DNA of 64,000 nucleotides. Source: Sphingobium sp. HWE2-09. Its GTDB lineage: Bacteria > Pseudomonadota > Alphaproteobacteria > Sphingomonadales > Sphingomonadaceae. Of the stretch, positions 19,158-27,703 are shown one piece after another. Both the position numbers and the translations under genes were made by a program. The notes under the pieces were generated by a model. It was not told the origin of the DNA and did no database searches. It saw only the letters and a list, made by a program, of their open reading frames with translations. Position 1 is the stretch's first letter; every line of letters begins with the position of its first letter. Location of the stretch: contig NZ_JAYKZX010000003.1 of NCBI RefSeq assembly GCF_035989265.1, positions 744,001 through 808,000 of the forward strand. The letters are read 5' to 3'.

Positions 19158-19628
19158 TCAGGCGGCGCATTTCGCGCAGGTGCCCAAAATTTCGATCACC
19201 GGCCGTTCGGGATGAAATCCTTCCTGCACCGCGACGGCGCGCACGTCGTTCGTCACCTTGTCGTCATCGACATGGGTGGCCTGCTTGCAGGTGCGGCATA
19301 CCAGAAAGATGCAGTCATGGTGGCAGCCGGGATGGGCATTGGCGATATAAGCGTTGGCGCTTTCGACCCGCATGGCGATGTTGTTCGTCACGAACAGGTC
19401 GAGGATGCGATAGACGCTGTTGGGCGCGACCCGCTTGCCGCGCGCCTTCGACACGGTATCGGCGATGTCATAGGCGGAGGCGGGGCGTTCTTCGGCCGCC
19501 AGCGCATCGAAAATGGCGGCGCGCATCGGCGTCCATTGTTCGTTCTGCGCCTCCAGCGTGGTGCGTGCGGCGTCGGCCAGCTTTACGCCGGTCGGCTCCT
19601 GATGATGATGGTGGTCATGGTCGGCCAT
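19158..19628 (-). CDS. Fur-family metalloregulator, Zur-like
   Basis: The 156-residue protein has a His-rich N-terminus (D-H-D-H-H-H-H), a winged-helix region ([11 protein letters not shown] ... [10 protein letters not shown]) and a dimerisation domain with H-P-G-C-H-H-D. The zinc-site cysteine pairs are C-R-T-C and C-A-K-C. These resemble Zur more than Fur. Zur represses zinc uptake genes, but none is adjacent here. The start at M-A-D-H-D is preferred over an upstream in-frame ATG at 19688 that lies inside the DUF423 gene. Confidence 0.82.
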   Translation of the reverse strand: MADHDHHHHQEPTGVKLADAARTTLEAQNEQWTPMRAAIFDALAAEERPASAYDIADTVSKARGKRVAPNSVYRILDLFVTNNIAMRVESANAYIANAHPGCHHDCIFLVCRTCKQATHVDDDKVTNDVRAVAVQEGFHPERPVIEILGTCAKCAA

Positions 19629-19674
19629 GTCGTTCAATCTAGGCTTGCAAGGGGTAAGGGGCAAGGGCGCGCTG

Positions 19675-20001
19675 TTAACGCTGCCCAAAGGTCCAGGCCG
19701 CCCACAGCCAGCCCGCGATCATCAGCGTGCCACCGACCGGCGTCACCGCGCCCAGCCATTTGGGACCGCCCAGCGCCATGACATAGAGGGAGATGGCGAA
19801 GATCGCCGCGCCGACCAGCATCAGCACGGCCGCCCCGCGGGCGACGCCCATGATCGCGATCGCCGCGACGGCATGGATCAATTGATAGACGCCGCCGGTG
19901 CGCAGCCATTCCGCCGCCTTGGGATTGGCGACGCCGTGCGCCCCGAACGCGCCCGCGCCGATGGCAAGTGCGGCTGACAGGCAGGCCAATAATGCGATCA
20001 T
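19675..20001 (-). CDS. DUF423 small membrane protein
   Basis: The 108-residue protein has four predicted helices and the DUF423 signatures G-A-F-G-A-H-G near residue 18 and P-V-G-G-T-L-M-I-A-G-W near 88. The family (YgdD in E. coli) has no firmly established function. The start overlaps the end of the antiporter gene by 4 nt, so it is co-transcribed with it. Confidence 0.88.
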   Translation of the reverse strand: MIALLACLSAALAIGAGAFGAHGVANPKAAEWLRTGGVYQLIHAVAAIAIMGVARGAAVLMLVGAAIFAISLYVMALGGPKWLGAVTPVGGTLMIAGWLWAAWTFGQR

Positions 20002-21830
20002 GCCTCTTCTCCATCCCCGCGGCTGAGCAGTCGCATGGACTTGCCCGGTCGATACATCAAGTCCTTGGCCGCGAGCAGCGTGCCCTGTTCGGTCTGGAGG
20101 GCAAGGCGCTGCGTATCATTGTCGCGATATTGGCGCTCGACTTCCTCGACCTCGTCATCGGGTACGCCCAGCGACTGCATCGCCTGCACGCCCATGCAGA
20201 TGGCCAATTCATAGACTTCGCGCACTACGCCGGCCAGGTCCATATCCTGCAATTCCAGCAATTGCCGCCGGTCGAAGACGCGGACCATCAGGGCCGCCTG
20301 CGGGAAGGCGTGGGCGATCGGTTGCAGCGCGCGCGAATCGAGCGAAGGATCGTCGATGCAGAAGGCGATGAGGCGCGCGTCGTCGGCCCCGGCACGCTGG
20401 AGCAGGTCCATGCGGGTGCCATCGCCATAATAGACCTTCATGTCGAACTGGCTCGACACCTCGATCTGCGATGGCTTCTTGTCGATCAGGGTGACGGCGA
20501 AGCCATGGCCCATCAGCATCTGTGCGACCGTCTGGCCGAAGCGGCCATAGCCCACGATGATGGCGGAGCCGCGCGGCGCGTCTTCCGGGCCGGGCAGGTC
20601 TCCCTGATCCTTTGGCTTGGCAAATTCGAAGCGGCGGGCAAACAGCATCAGGAAAGGCGTCGTCGCCATCGAAAAGGTGACGATGGCGCTGAACAGGCTG
20701 GCGGCTTCCGGCGCGATCAGCAGGGCGTTTTGCGCCTGGGCGAAGAGGACGAAGCCGAACTCGCCGCCTTGGGACAGCAGCAGGCCTGCGCCGATCGCCT
20801 GTTGCCAGGCCATGCCGAACAGGCGGGCAAGGCCGGTGATGATCGCCGCCTTGGTCGCGACCAGGATCAGCGCCATGGACAGGACGAACAGCGGGTTGGC
20901 TGCGACGGCGTGCAGGTCCAGCACCATGCCGACGGCCAGGAAGAAGAGGCCGAGCAGGATCGATCGGAAAGGTTCGACGTCCGCCTCTATTTCATGCCGG
21001 TAGGGCGAATCAGCGAGCATCACGCCTGCGACGAAAGCGCCGAGCGCGGTCGACAGATGCAGGCTGTGCATCAAGGCGGCGGCGGCGATGACGGTGAAGA
21101 GGCCGACGGTCACGAACAATTCGCGCTCGCCAAGCCGCCCGACCAGTTGCAGCAGCGGGCGCAGGATGAAGCGACCCGCCAGCACGAGGCCCGCAATGGC
21201 CGCGACGGTATAGGCCGCCATCATCCATCCGGGCGGTCCTGCCGCGTCCGCCGGATTGCGGGATAGAGCCGCGACGATGGTGATAAGCGGGACGATCGAG
21301 AGATCCTGGAACAGCAGGATCGAAAAGACCTTTTCGCCGAAGGGCGAGTTGATGCGCCCGCTGGATTTGAGGCCCGGCAGCACCTGCGCGGTGGAGGACA
21401 GCGCGAGCGGTAAGCCGAGTGCGATCGCCGCGCCCCAGGTAAAGCCGGTGGAATAGAAGATGATCGCGGTCAGGATGCTGCCGCACAGCACCACCTGCGC
21501 CAGGCCGAGCGCGAAGATGTCGCGTTTCAGTCGCCAAAGGCGGGCAGGATGCAGTTCGAGGCCGACGAGGAAAAGCAGCAGGACGATGCCGATTTCGGCA
21601 ATAGCGAGCTTCGATTCGCCACCGCCGACCAGGCCCAGCCCCTGCGGCCCGACCAGCGCGCCCGCCACGAGATAGCCCAGTACGGCACCGAGGCCGAAGC
21701 GACGGAAGAGGATGACGAACAGCACTGCTGCGCCCAGCAGGATCACGCCTTCGCTAAGCAGCATGTCGGTGGCGCTGACGGGCACCGGCGGAACGGAGGA
21801 AGCGGGCACGGAGGAGGATGGTACTGGCAT
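19998..21830 (-). CDS. CPA2 cation:proton antiporter with RCK domain (KefB/KefC type)
   Basis: The 610-residue protein has about twelve membrane helices. The N-terminal half includes G-Y-L-V-A-G-A-L-V-G-P and L-L-F-L-V-G-L-E-L, typical of the Na+/H+ exchanger fold of monovalent cation:proton antiporter-2 proteins. From about residue 400 a soluble TrkA-N/RCK domain has the NAD-binding loop G-Y-G-R-F-G-Q and an acidic strand end (L-I-D-K-K). The family exports K+ and is gated by glutathione adducts in KefB/KefC. It lies between a NifU-like gene (1-nt overlap) and DUF423 (4-nt overlap). Confidence 0.9.
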   Translation of the reverse strand: MPVPSSSVPASSVPPVPVSATDMLLSEGVILLGAAVLFVILFRRFGLGAVLGYLVAGALVGPQGLGLVGGGESKLAIAEIGIVLLLFLVGLELHPARLWRLKRDIFALGLAQVVLCGSILTAIIFYSTGFTWGAAIALGLPLALSSTAQVLPGLKSSGRINSPFGEKVFSILLFQDLSIVPLITIVAALSRNPADAAGPPGWMMAAYTVAAIAGLVLAGRFILRPLLQLVGRLGERELFVTVGLFTVIAAAALMHSLHLSTALGAFVAGVMLADSPYRHEIEADVEPFRSILLGLFFLAVGMVLDLHAVAANPLFVLSMALILVATKAAIITGLARLFGMAWQQAIGAGLLLSQGGEFGFVLFAQAQNALLIAPEAASLFSAIVTFSMATTPFLMLFARRFEFAKPKDQGDLPGPEDAPRGSAIIVGYGRFGQTVAQMLMGHGFAVTLIDKKPSQIEVSSQFDMKVYYGDGTRMDLLQRAGADDARLIAFCIDDPSLDSRALQPIAHAFPQAALMVRVFDRRQLLELQDMDLAGVVREVYELAICMGVQAMQSLGVPDDEVEEVERQYRDNDTQRLALQTEQGTLLAAKDLMYRPGKSMRLLSRGDGEEA

Positions 21831-22252
21831 CAGGCGTCGGCTTGTCTGGCGGCTTCGGCGATCGCTTCGAAGCCCAGGCGGATGGACGCGTGGCGAGCAG
21901 GATAGTCGCGGGCCGGGGCCAGTATGGCGAGGCCCGGCCAGAAATCGAGATCGTCGCTGTCGCCTGCCAGATAGGCGGCGAGTTTGTCGCGGGCGTCAGC
22001 GAGTTCGTCGGCAGTAAGGCCGATCGCATGGCCCGCCATCAGTGCGGCCGACGCCTGGCCCAGCGCGCAGGCCTTGACGTCCAGCCCCATGTCCAGGAGG
22101 CGGCCGTCCGCCATTCTGACATCCGCTGCCACGCGCGATCCGCAGACGGGTGAGCGCTTTTCCACGCTGGCATGCGCGTCTGGCAGGCGGGCGTGGTGCG
22201 GGATGCTGGCGGCGAGCCGCAGGATGTCATTGTTATACAGGGGGGCGTTCAT
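21830..22252 (-). CDS. NifU-like iron-sulfur cluster scaffold protein
   Basis: The 140-residue protein matches the IscU/NifU N-terminal fold as found in alphaproteobacteria: Y-N-N-D-I-L-R-L-A at the start, a first Cys in S-P-V-C-G-S-R near residue 37, V-K-A-C-A-L-G-Q-A-S-A near 63, and a C-terminal helix. Only two of the three canonical scaffold cysteines are clear, so cluster assembly is an inference. I chose the internal ATG (M-N-A-P-L-Y-N-N-D) because an upstream extension would run through a palindromic repeat. Confidence 0.75.
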   Translation of the reverse strand: MNAPLYNNDILRLAASIPHHARLPDAHASVEKRSPVCGSRVAADVRMADGRLLDMGLDVKACALGQASAALMAGHAIGLTADELADARDKLAAYLAGDSDDLDFWPGLAILAPARDYPARHASIRLGFEAIAEAARQADA

Positions 22253-22366
22253 GGCGATCCATGTAGGACAGGATCGGCGCGGGGTGAAGGCGGCGAATGG
22301 TCCAGCAAGGAAAATAGAAGGCAACAGATTGGGTAAGGCCCACGAAGCGCAGGAAGAGGCATTATC

Positions 22367-22435
22367 CGTTCCCCGGGCGCAAGCCGGGGTCCAGTGCCAC
22401 GGTTTGAACTGGCCCCGGCCTGCGCCGGGGAACAG
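22367..22435. repeat. Paired inverted palindromic repeat between divergent genes
   Basis: CGTTCCCCGGGCGCAAGCCG then GGGTCCAGTGCC faces AACTGGCCCCGGCCTGCGCC then GGGGAACAGA. It belongs to a GC-rich variant of the palindrome family and resembles the half-copy at 487-520. It lies in the divergent spacer between the NifU-like and DUF188 genes. Confidence 0.8.
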
Positions 22436-22521
22436 ACAGTTGGTTGGGCCACGCATATTGCGATCAGCTATTAGCCGTCCGACCATTGTTTCCATTGGCA
22501 CCACGCCCTATCGCCCGATCC

Positions 22522-22977
22522 ATGAAGATACTGGTCGATGCCGATGCCTGCCCCGTGAAGGAGGAGATCTACAGGGTCGCCTGGCGGCATGAAATCCCCG
22601 TGACGATCGTGAGCAACAGCCCGATCCGCATTCCCGCCCATCCGCTGCTCGACCGGGTGGTGGTGAGCGACGGGTTCGATGCGGCGGACGACTGGATTGC
22701 CGAGCGGGCGGATGCGGCGTCTATCTGCATCACGACCGACATCTTGCTGGCCGATCGCTGCCTGAAGGCGGGGGCTGTGGTGATCGCGCCGAATGGCAAG
22801 CCCTTTACGCTGAGTTCCATCGGCGCGGCGGTGGCGACGCGGGCGATCATGGCGGACCTGCGGGCGGGCGCGGTGGGCGATCCGATCGGCGGGCCGCCGC
22901 CTTTCGGCAAGGTTGACCGCTCGCGCTTTCTCCAGGCGCTGGACGAAGCTATCGTCCGCATGAAGCGGGGGCGATGA
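22522..22977 (+). CDS. YaiI/YqxD family protein (DUF188, PIN-like)
   Basis: The 151-residue protein matches the UPF0178 family: M-K-I-L-V-D-A-D-A-C-P-V-K at the start, then V-V-S-D-G-F-D-A-A-D-D-W-I, I-T-T-D-I-L-L-A and P-N-G-K-P-F-T. The spacing of acidic residues fits a PIN-like nuclease fold, but the activity is not established. The start is set by the family N-terminus. It overlaps the following flavoprotein gene by 4 nt. Confidence 0.9.
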   Translation: MKILVDADACPVKEEIYRVAWRHEIPVTIVSNSPIRIPAHPLLDRVVVSDGFDAADDWIAERADAASICITTDILLADRCLKAGAVVIAPNGKPFTLSSIGAAVATRAIMADLRAGAVGDPIGGPPPFGKVDRSRFLQALDEAIVRMKRGR

Positions 22978-24161
22978 TGGCGGACAACGACGCCATTTGG
23001 GACGCGATCGTCCTGGGCGCGGGGGCGGCGGGGATGATGTGCGCCAGCGTTGCGGGGCAGCGCGGCAAGCGCGTGCTGCTGGTCGATCATGCCGATGCGG
23101 TGGGCAAGAAAATCCTGATTTCCGGTGGCGGGCGGTGCAATTTCACCAATATCCATACTGCCGCCGATCGCTATCTGTCGGCCAATCCGCATTTCGCCAA
23201 GTCGGCGCTGGGGCGATATACGGCGGCGGACTTCATCGGACTGGTCGATCGCCATGGCATCGCCTGGCATGAAAAGACGCTGGGGCAGCTGTTCTGCGAC
23301 GGGTCGGCCAAGCAGATCGTCGCGATGTTGGCGGAGGAATGCGCCACGGGCGGCGTGACGATGGCGCTGGCACAGGCGGTGGCGAATGTCGAGCATGGCG
23401 ATGGCCTGTATCGGATGACGATCGGTGGGGCGGTGCATCGAGCGCCTGCGCTGGTGCTAGCGACAGGCGGGCCATCGATCCCCAAAATGGGGGCGACCGG
23501 GTTCGCCTATGATGTGGCACGGCATTTCGGGCTGTCGATCGTGCAGCCGCGCCCGGCGCTGGTACCCTTTACGCTGGGGCCGGAAGAGGCGCTGTTTCAG
23601 TCGCTTGCCGGGGTTTCCGCCGATGTCGAGGTGCGGTGGAACAAGGTGCGGTTTCGCGAAGCGGCGCTGTTTACGCATCGTGGGCTGTCCGGCCCGGCGA
23701 TGTTGCAGATTTCCTCCTACTGGCAACATCGCACGTCGATCCAGGTCGATTTCCTGCCGGACAGGGACGGCGACTGGTTGCTCGCGGAAAAGCGGGATCG
23801 GCCCCGCACCAGCCTGCGCAAAGTAGTGGGGCAGGCGTTGACCGAGCGACTGGCCGATACGCTGCTGGAGCGGATCGGCGTGCAGGGGGAAATGGGCAAT
23901 CTGTCCGACAAGGTCTTGCGGCAGGTGGCCGCGCGGCTGGGCGACTGGCCCTTCGCGCCGTCGGGGACGGAGGGCTATGCCAAGGCCGAAGTGACGGTGG
24001 GCGGAATCGCGACGGCTGGGCTTTCGTCGCGGACGATGGAGGCGGCCAAGGTGCCGGGACTTTATGCCATTGGCGAGGCCGTGGATGTCACCGGCTGGCT
24101 GGGTGGCTATAATTTCCAATGGGCCTGGGCCAGCGGCTGGGCGGCGGGGCAGGCGGTTTAG
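22974..24161 (+). CDS. HI0933-type NAD(P)/FAD-dependent flavoprotein
   Basis: The 395-residue protein has an N-terminal FAD-binding loop, V-L-G-A-G-A-A-G-M-M, then the family signature G-K-K-I-L-I-S-G-G-G-R-C-N-F-T-N near residue 43. The C-terminus, V-T-G-W-L-G-G-Y-N-F-Q-W-A-W-A-S-G, is the second FAD contact typical of HI0933/YhiN proteins. Some relatives reduce bile-acid intermediates (BaiN); the general substrate is unknown. It is coupled to the DUF188 gene upstream. Confidence 0.9.
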   Translation: MMADNDAIWDAIVLGAGAAGMMCASVAGQRGKRVLLVDHADAVGKKILISGGGRCNFTNIHTAADRYLSANPHFAKSALGRYTAADFIGLVDRHGIAWHEKTLGQLFCDGSAKQIVAMLAEECATGGVTMALAQAVANVEHGDGLYRMTIGGAVHRAPALVLATGGPSIPKMGATGFAYDVARHFGLSIVQPRPALVPFTLGPEEALFQSLAGVSADVEVRWNKVRFREAALFTHRGLSGPAMLQISSYWQHRTSIQVDFLPDRDGDWLLAEKRDRPRTSLRKVVGQALTERLADTLLERIGVQGEMGNLSDKVLRQVAARLGDWPFAPSGTEGYAKAEVTVGGIATAGLSSRTMEAAKVPGLYAIGEAVDVTGWLGGYNFQWAWASGWAAGQAV

Positions 24162-24194
24162 TCTGGATCGTGTTCCCGTGCTTTTGGCGGTGGG

Positions 24195-24950
24195 CTACCG
24201 CCCGGTCATCGCCCTTGCGTTGGCAAGGAACGTCCGGCCGATGCGGATTTCGCCGCCGTCGGCCAGCGCGGCGAACCACACGCCGCTGCCGTCGTGGCGT
24301 AGGCGGGCGATATGGTCGCGGCGGACGATGTGGCTGCGATGCAGGCGGACGAATTGCTGGGGGTCGAGCCGTTCCTCCAGGCTGCTGATGGTCTGGTGCA
24401 GCAAATAGCTGTGGGCGCTGACATGCAGGCGCATATAGTCGCGCTCGGCCTCGATCCGGTCGATCTGGTCGGTGGCGATGCGGATCAGTTCGGAACGATG
24501 CGGCACCCAAAATTCTTCGGCCCATTCCGGGGCGGGCGCGCTGGTGACGGCAGGCGCGTCGCCGGGCGTTAGGTTGCGCAGTGCCACTTCCACCCGGTCG
24601 ATCGCGCGGGTCAGCCGATCATGGGCGACGGGTTTGAGCATATAGTCGACGGCGGCAAGATCGAACGCCTCGACCGCGAACCCCTCGAACGCGGTCACGA
24701 AGATCACGGCGGGGCGGATGCCCATGCGACCCACGGCGCGGGCGACGCCGATGCCGTCGAGCAGGGGCATAGCGATGTCGAGCATGACGAGGTCGGGCTT
24801 CAACCCTTCGATCAGGCGCAGCGCGGCTTCGCCGTCCGTGGCGGTGCCGACAAGGGCGATGCGCGGTTCGCGGGCGCAAAGCATCTGGAGGCGTTCGACG
24901 GCCAGCGGTTCGTCATCGACGATCATGGTGCGGATGGATGGCGTGGACAT
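24195..24950 (-). CDS. LytTR-family response regulator
   Basis: The 251-residue protein has an N-terminal receiver domain (T-M-I-V-D-D-E-P near the start, phospho-acceptor Asp in V-M-L-D-I-A-M-P near residue 56, Lys in M-L-K-P-V near 105). The C-terminal LytTR DNA-binding domain (about 140-250) has D-Y-M-R-L-H and F-V-R-L-H-R-S-H-I-V. The ATG at 24950 is preferred to a TTG 12 nt upstream. It lies 5 nt after the partner kinase gene, so the two form a regulatory pair. Targets are not visible. Confidence 0.92.
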   Translation of the reverse strand: MSTPSIRTMIVDDEPLAVERLQMLCAREPRIALVGTATDGEAALRLIEGLKPDLVMLDIAMPLLDGIGVARAVGRMGIRPAVIFVTAFEGFAVEAFDLAAVDYMLKPVAHDRLTRAIDRVEVALRNLTPGDAPAVTSAPAPEWAEEFWVPHRSELIRIATDQIDRIEAERDYMRLHVSAHSYLLHQTISSLEERLDPQQFVRLHRSHIVRRDHIARLRHDGSGVWFAALADGGEIRIGRTFLANARAMTGR

Positions 24951-24955
24951 GGACG

Positions 24956-26107
24956 TCAGCAACCCCGGCGAATGATGGGTAGAGTGAGGAGGACGGAGAA
25001 GCCGTGCCCTTCGCGCGGACCATAGACGATCCGGCCCTGATCCCCAAAACGCGCGGTCAGCCGATCGCGGACATTGGCCAGGCCGATGCCGCTGCCGCCG
25101 TCGGACTGGCCGGGCGGATTGTCGCCATCGTCGGTGACGGCGATGTGCATCAATTCGCCATCCTCCCGCGCAGTAATGCGGATTTCCACCGGGCTGGACG
25201 TGCGTGAGACGCCATATTTGATCGCGTTTTCGACCAGCGGCTGGAGGATGAGGCCGGGGACGCAGGCGCTCATCAGTGCGGGCGGGATGTCGATTACCGT
25301 GTCGAGCCGGTCGGGGAAGCGGACACCTTCGATATCCAGATAGAGTTTCTGGAGATGCACTTCCTCCTCCAGCGGCACATCGTCCAACGGATCGCCGGTC
25401 AGGCTGGTGCGGTAGAAGTTGGAGAGCGACATGATCATCTGCTCCGCTTCGTCCGGGCGGTTGCGCATGACCAGGGTGGAGAGCGAGTTTAGCGTGTTGA
25501 ACAGGAAATGCGGGTTCACCTGATAGCGCAGGGATCGCAGTTCGGCCTGCTGGGCGGCGCGTTCCAGACGATCGGCGCGGCGTTCGGTGCGGTGGGCCTC
25601 GCTGGCATAGGACAGAGCGAGGTAGAGACCCGCCCAGGCGGCGAGGAAGAAGTAGCGGCTGATCGCATCTTCTACGATCTGAACGAGGACATAGCCTTGC
25701 TCCGCCATCTCCTTATGCGTTTCTGAGTTGGGGAAGATGTTCACCGGGTCATAGACGTTGAAGATATAATAGTTGGCCGCCGCCATCGCGAGCGCGAAGG
25801 GGGCGGCAAGGGAAAAGGCGGCGAGGATACGTACGGCCAGCGGCTTGCCATCGACACGGCGCAAGGTGAGATAGAGGATCCACGTCACGATGATGCCGAT
25901 CACCGCGACGACCATGCGCCGCGCGGCCAGCTCCCATTGCGCCTCAAAGCCGATCACGGCGGCGCGCAGGGTGACGATGACGGTGTAGAAGAACCAGAAG
26001 CCAAGGATGGAATAGAGCGCGATCGATGGCGCCACGCCGCGATCGCCGTCTTCGGGAAGATTGGTCATCATGGCCTTATAGGCCTTGGCCCTGGAAAAGT
26101 CTGCCAT
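24956..26107 (-). CDS. LytS/YehU-type sensor histidine kinase
   Basis: The 383-residue protein has four hydrophobic helices in the first ~165 residues and a short coiled coil (A-H-R-T-E-R-R-A-D-R-L-E-R). The His-kinase motif is Y-Q-V-N-P-H-F-L-F-N-T-L-N-S-L, with the phosphorylated His near residue 195. The ATP-binding region contains L-V-E-N-A-I-K-Y-G and G-S-G-I-G-L-A-N-V-R-D-R-L. Internal ATGs (M-M-T-N-L-P) just downstream are alternative starts, and no strong ribosome-binding site decides. It is co-transcribed with the LytTR regulator. Confidence 0.92.
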   Translation of the reverse strand: MADFSRAKAYKAMMTNLPEDGDRGVAPSIALYSILGFWFFYTVIVTLRAAVIGFEAQWELAARRMVVAVIGIIVTWILYLTLRRVDGKPLAVRILAAFSLAAPFALAMAAANYYIFNVYDPVNIFPNSETHKEMAEQGYVLVQIVEDAISRYFFLAAWAGLYLALSYASEAHRTERRADRLERAAQQAELRSLRYQVNPHFLFNTLNSLSTLVMRNRPDEAEQMIMSLSNFYRTSLTGDPLDDVPLEEEVHLQKLYLDIEGVRFPDRLDTVIDIPPALMSACVPGLILQPLVENAIKYGVSRTSSPVEIRITAREDGELMHIAVTDDGDNPPGQSDGGSGIGLANVRDRLTARFGDQGRIVYGPREGHGFSVLLTLPIIRRGC

Positions 26108-26210
26108 GGGCCTGGTTGCTGGTCGAACGGCGAAGACGTTTGTCGAACGGCGCCATGGGAACCGCGCCGCCGCGCTGTCCGTTGATCATGGCAGACACAG
26201 GAGAGACATA

Positions 26211-26420
26211 ATGACGGACAATAAGACCGACATGCGCCCCAACAGCCGCGAAGAAGCGGGCGACGCCCGTGAAAGCGATGCGCAGGACCATGTCTTGCAT
26301 CATGACGAGAAGCGGGACGAAAGCCTGAAGGATTCAATGGATGCGTCCGATCCGCCGTCGCACAGCAAGCCGGGCGATCATGGCGATCCGGTGCCGTCTT
26401 CGGGTTTCAAGCAGGGCTGA
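26211..26420 (+). CDS. Small highly polar protein, unknown function
   Basis: A 69-residue, strongly hydrophilic protein rich in Asp, Glu, Lys, Ser and His (for example D-A-Q-D-H-V-L-H-H-D-E-K-R-D-E). There is no hydrophobic core, so it is probably intrinsically disordered. CAGGAGAGACATA precedes the ATG, giving a good ribosome-binding site. Divergent from the sensor kinase. I do not recognise the family. Confidence 0.6.
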   Translation: MTDNKTDMRPNSREEAGDARESDAQDHVLHHDEKRDESLKDSMDASDPPSHSKPGDHGDPVPSSGFKQG

Positions 26421-26508
26421 GGATCGACAGCGGCGTCAATTGGGATATGATAGGCTGGCGGCGGGTCAACGACATCTGCCGCCACTGGAGTTTAGGAGAC
26501 AAAAGTCC

Positions 26509-26763
26509 ATGCCGACATCCGCCACCCCCGCCATCGAGCGTATCGCCCGCGTCCTTGCCGGTCGGCAGATCAGCCTGAATGGTGGTGGGAACGACCCCCA
26601 TGCTGCAGGGGCAGTGGATGCGGCCTGGCCCGATCATGTCGATGACGCCTATGCCATTCTCCACACGCTGCGCGAACCCGATGCGCAAATGGCGCAGGCG
26701 GGTGATGTCGGAGTATGGCGCGCGATGATCGGTGCGGTACTGGAGCGTCGCGTCGGCGCCTGA
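26509..26763 (+). CDS. Small hypothetical protein
   Basis: This 84-residue protein begins M-P-T-S-A-T-P-A-I-E-R-I-A-R-V-L-A-G with TTTAGGAGAC upstream, a good ribosome-binding site. The middle is D-P-H-A-A-G-A-V-D-A-A-W and the rest looks helical (D-D-A-Y-A-I-L-H-T-L-R-E-P-D). No domain was recognised. It lies 88 bp downstream of the polar protein gene and 46 bp before the ModE-like gene. Confidence 0.6.
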   Translation: MPTSATPAIERIARVLAGRQISLNGGGNDPHAAGAVDAAWPDHVDDAYAILHTLREPDAQMAQAGDVGVWRAMIGAVLERRVGA

Positions 26764-26809
26764 TCGCGCATTGGCGGTCGCGCCAAAACATGGCATTGCG
26801 GACGCACCG

Positions 26810-27112
26810 ATGCTCAAGATCAAGATCCAGATTTATTGCGGCGATCAGATCGCCATGGGGCCAGGCAAGGCCGACCTGCTCGACATGATCGACAGGGAAG
26901 GTTCGATTTCGGCGGCCGGGCGCAAGCTGGGCATGAGCTATCGCCGATGCTGGCTGTTAGTGGACGCGATGAACCGATGCTGGGCGCAGCCATTGGTGGC
27001 GACGTCCAGCGAAGGCGCGACATTGACGCCGATGGGCGTTGCCATATTGCGGGATTATCGGGCGTTGCAGCGGGCGACGGGGGGGCGGGTGACGCCGCCT
27101 GGCCTATGCTAG
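26810..27112 (+). CDS. ModE-like winged-helix DNA-binding protein
   Basis: The 100-residue protein is one winged helix-turn-helix domain of the ModE N-terminal/LysR type. The hallmark is D-R-E-G-S-I-S-A-A-G-R-K-L-G-M-S-Y-R-R-C-W-L-L near residues 25-50, then A-T-L-T-P-M-G. ModE proteins add molybdate-binding MOP domains, which are absent here, and no molybdate transport or cofactor genes are nearby. Its ligand, if any, and targets are unknown. Confidence 0.8.
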   Translation: MLKIKIQIYCGDQIAMGPGKADLLDMIDREGSISAAGRKLGMSYRRCWLLVDAMNRCWAQPLVATSSEGATLTPMGVAILRDYRALQRATGGRVTPPGLC

Positions 27113-27209
27113 ACCAGCATTTGCGAGCAGCGCCATTGGCGTCGCAGGACGGGCAATCCTAATATTTCGGTAAGCAGAATGAGGCATGAAGGGCGCGCGG
27201 AGGCTTTTC

Positions 27210-27584
27210 ATGTACGACATATATTTTCGTCACGACATCAACCTGCTCGACATTGCATGGCATGGTTTGTTCAGCAGCGACGGGGTGGCCGCCTATGCTC
27301 GCGAGGTGAAGGGGCGGTTCGTGCGCGAAGGCTTTTCGGCCGGTTACCTGCTTCGCATGGATATGAGCAAGAGCGCGGTGCAGCCGCAGGAGGCAGTGGC
27401 AGCGTTCCGCGATCATCTGGGCGAAGGCATGTTTCCGCGGGCGTCGCGCATCGCGATCGTGACATCCAGCGCCATCGCCAAAATGCAGGTCCAGCGCGAG
27501 ATGACGCAGCCTTATCTGCGCGTTTTTGCCGAGCCGGATGATGCGCTGGCTTGGCTGACGAACTCGGAAACCGTGCCCGCCTGA
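27210..27584 (+). CDS. Hypothetical protein, SpoIIAA/STAS-like in layout
   Basis: The 124-residue protein starts M-Y-D-I-Y-F-R-H-D, 6 nt after a strong GGAGG motif (27199-27203), which favours this start over an ATG at 27186. It alternates strands and helices: I-A-W-H-G-L-F, a helix, then R-I-A-I-V-T-S-S-A-I-A-K, and ends L-R-V-F-A-E-P-D-D-A-L-A-W-L. This resembles proteins that report on host-residue phosphorylation in STAS-like folds, but I cannot assign it. Confidence 0.55.
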   Translation: MYDIYFRHDINLLDIAWHGLFSSDGVAAYAREVKGRFVREGFSAGYLLRMDMSKSAVQPQEAVAAFRDHLGEGMFPRASRIAIVTSSAIAKMQVQREMTQPYLRVFAEPDDALAWLTNSETVPA

Positions 27585-27615
27585 TCGTCCGTGAGACAGC
27601 GATCGAGACAGTTGT

Positions 27616-27645
27616 TTGACGTTTTCGATGCTGTATCCGAATATA
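27616..27645 (+). promoter_or_regulatory. Candidate sigma70 promoter of the orphan TonB receptor
   Basis: TTGACG (27616-27621) is followed after 17-18 nt by the AT-rich GAATATATATA. This is the most promoter-like stretch in the 120-bp gap before the receptor gene. The exact -10 hexamer is ambiguous. Confidence 0.4.
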
Positions 27646-27703
27646 TATAGCGAATCCTTTCCCGAGCGGTTATCGGTCCGGCCCATCAGGGTTGGGGGCG
27701 ATT

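Noticed and set aside
17060..19642. An 860-codon open frame on the plus strand across dxs and the Fur-family gene
   Set aside because: It is antisense to two clearly identified genes and its composition (rich in Arg, Gly, His, Gln) is that of a GC-driven shadow frame.
26810..27112. A molybdate-responsive ModE regulator
   Set aside because: The molybdate-binding domains are missing and no molybdate genes are nearby; only the DNA-binding fold is supported.
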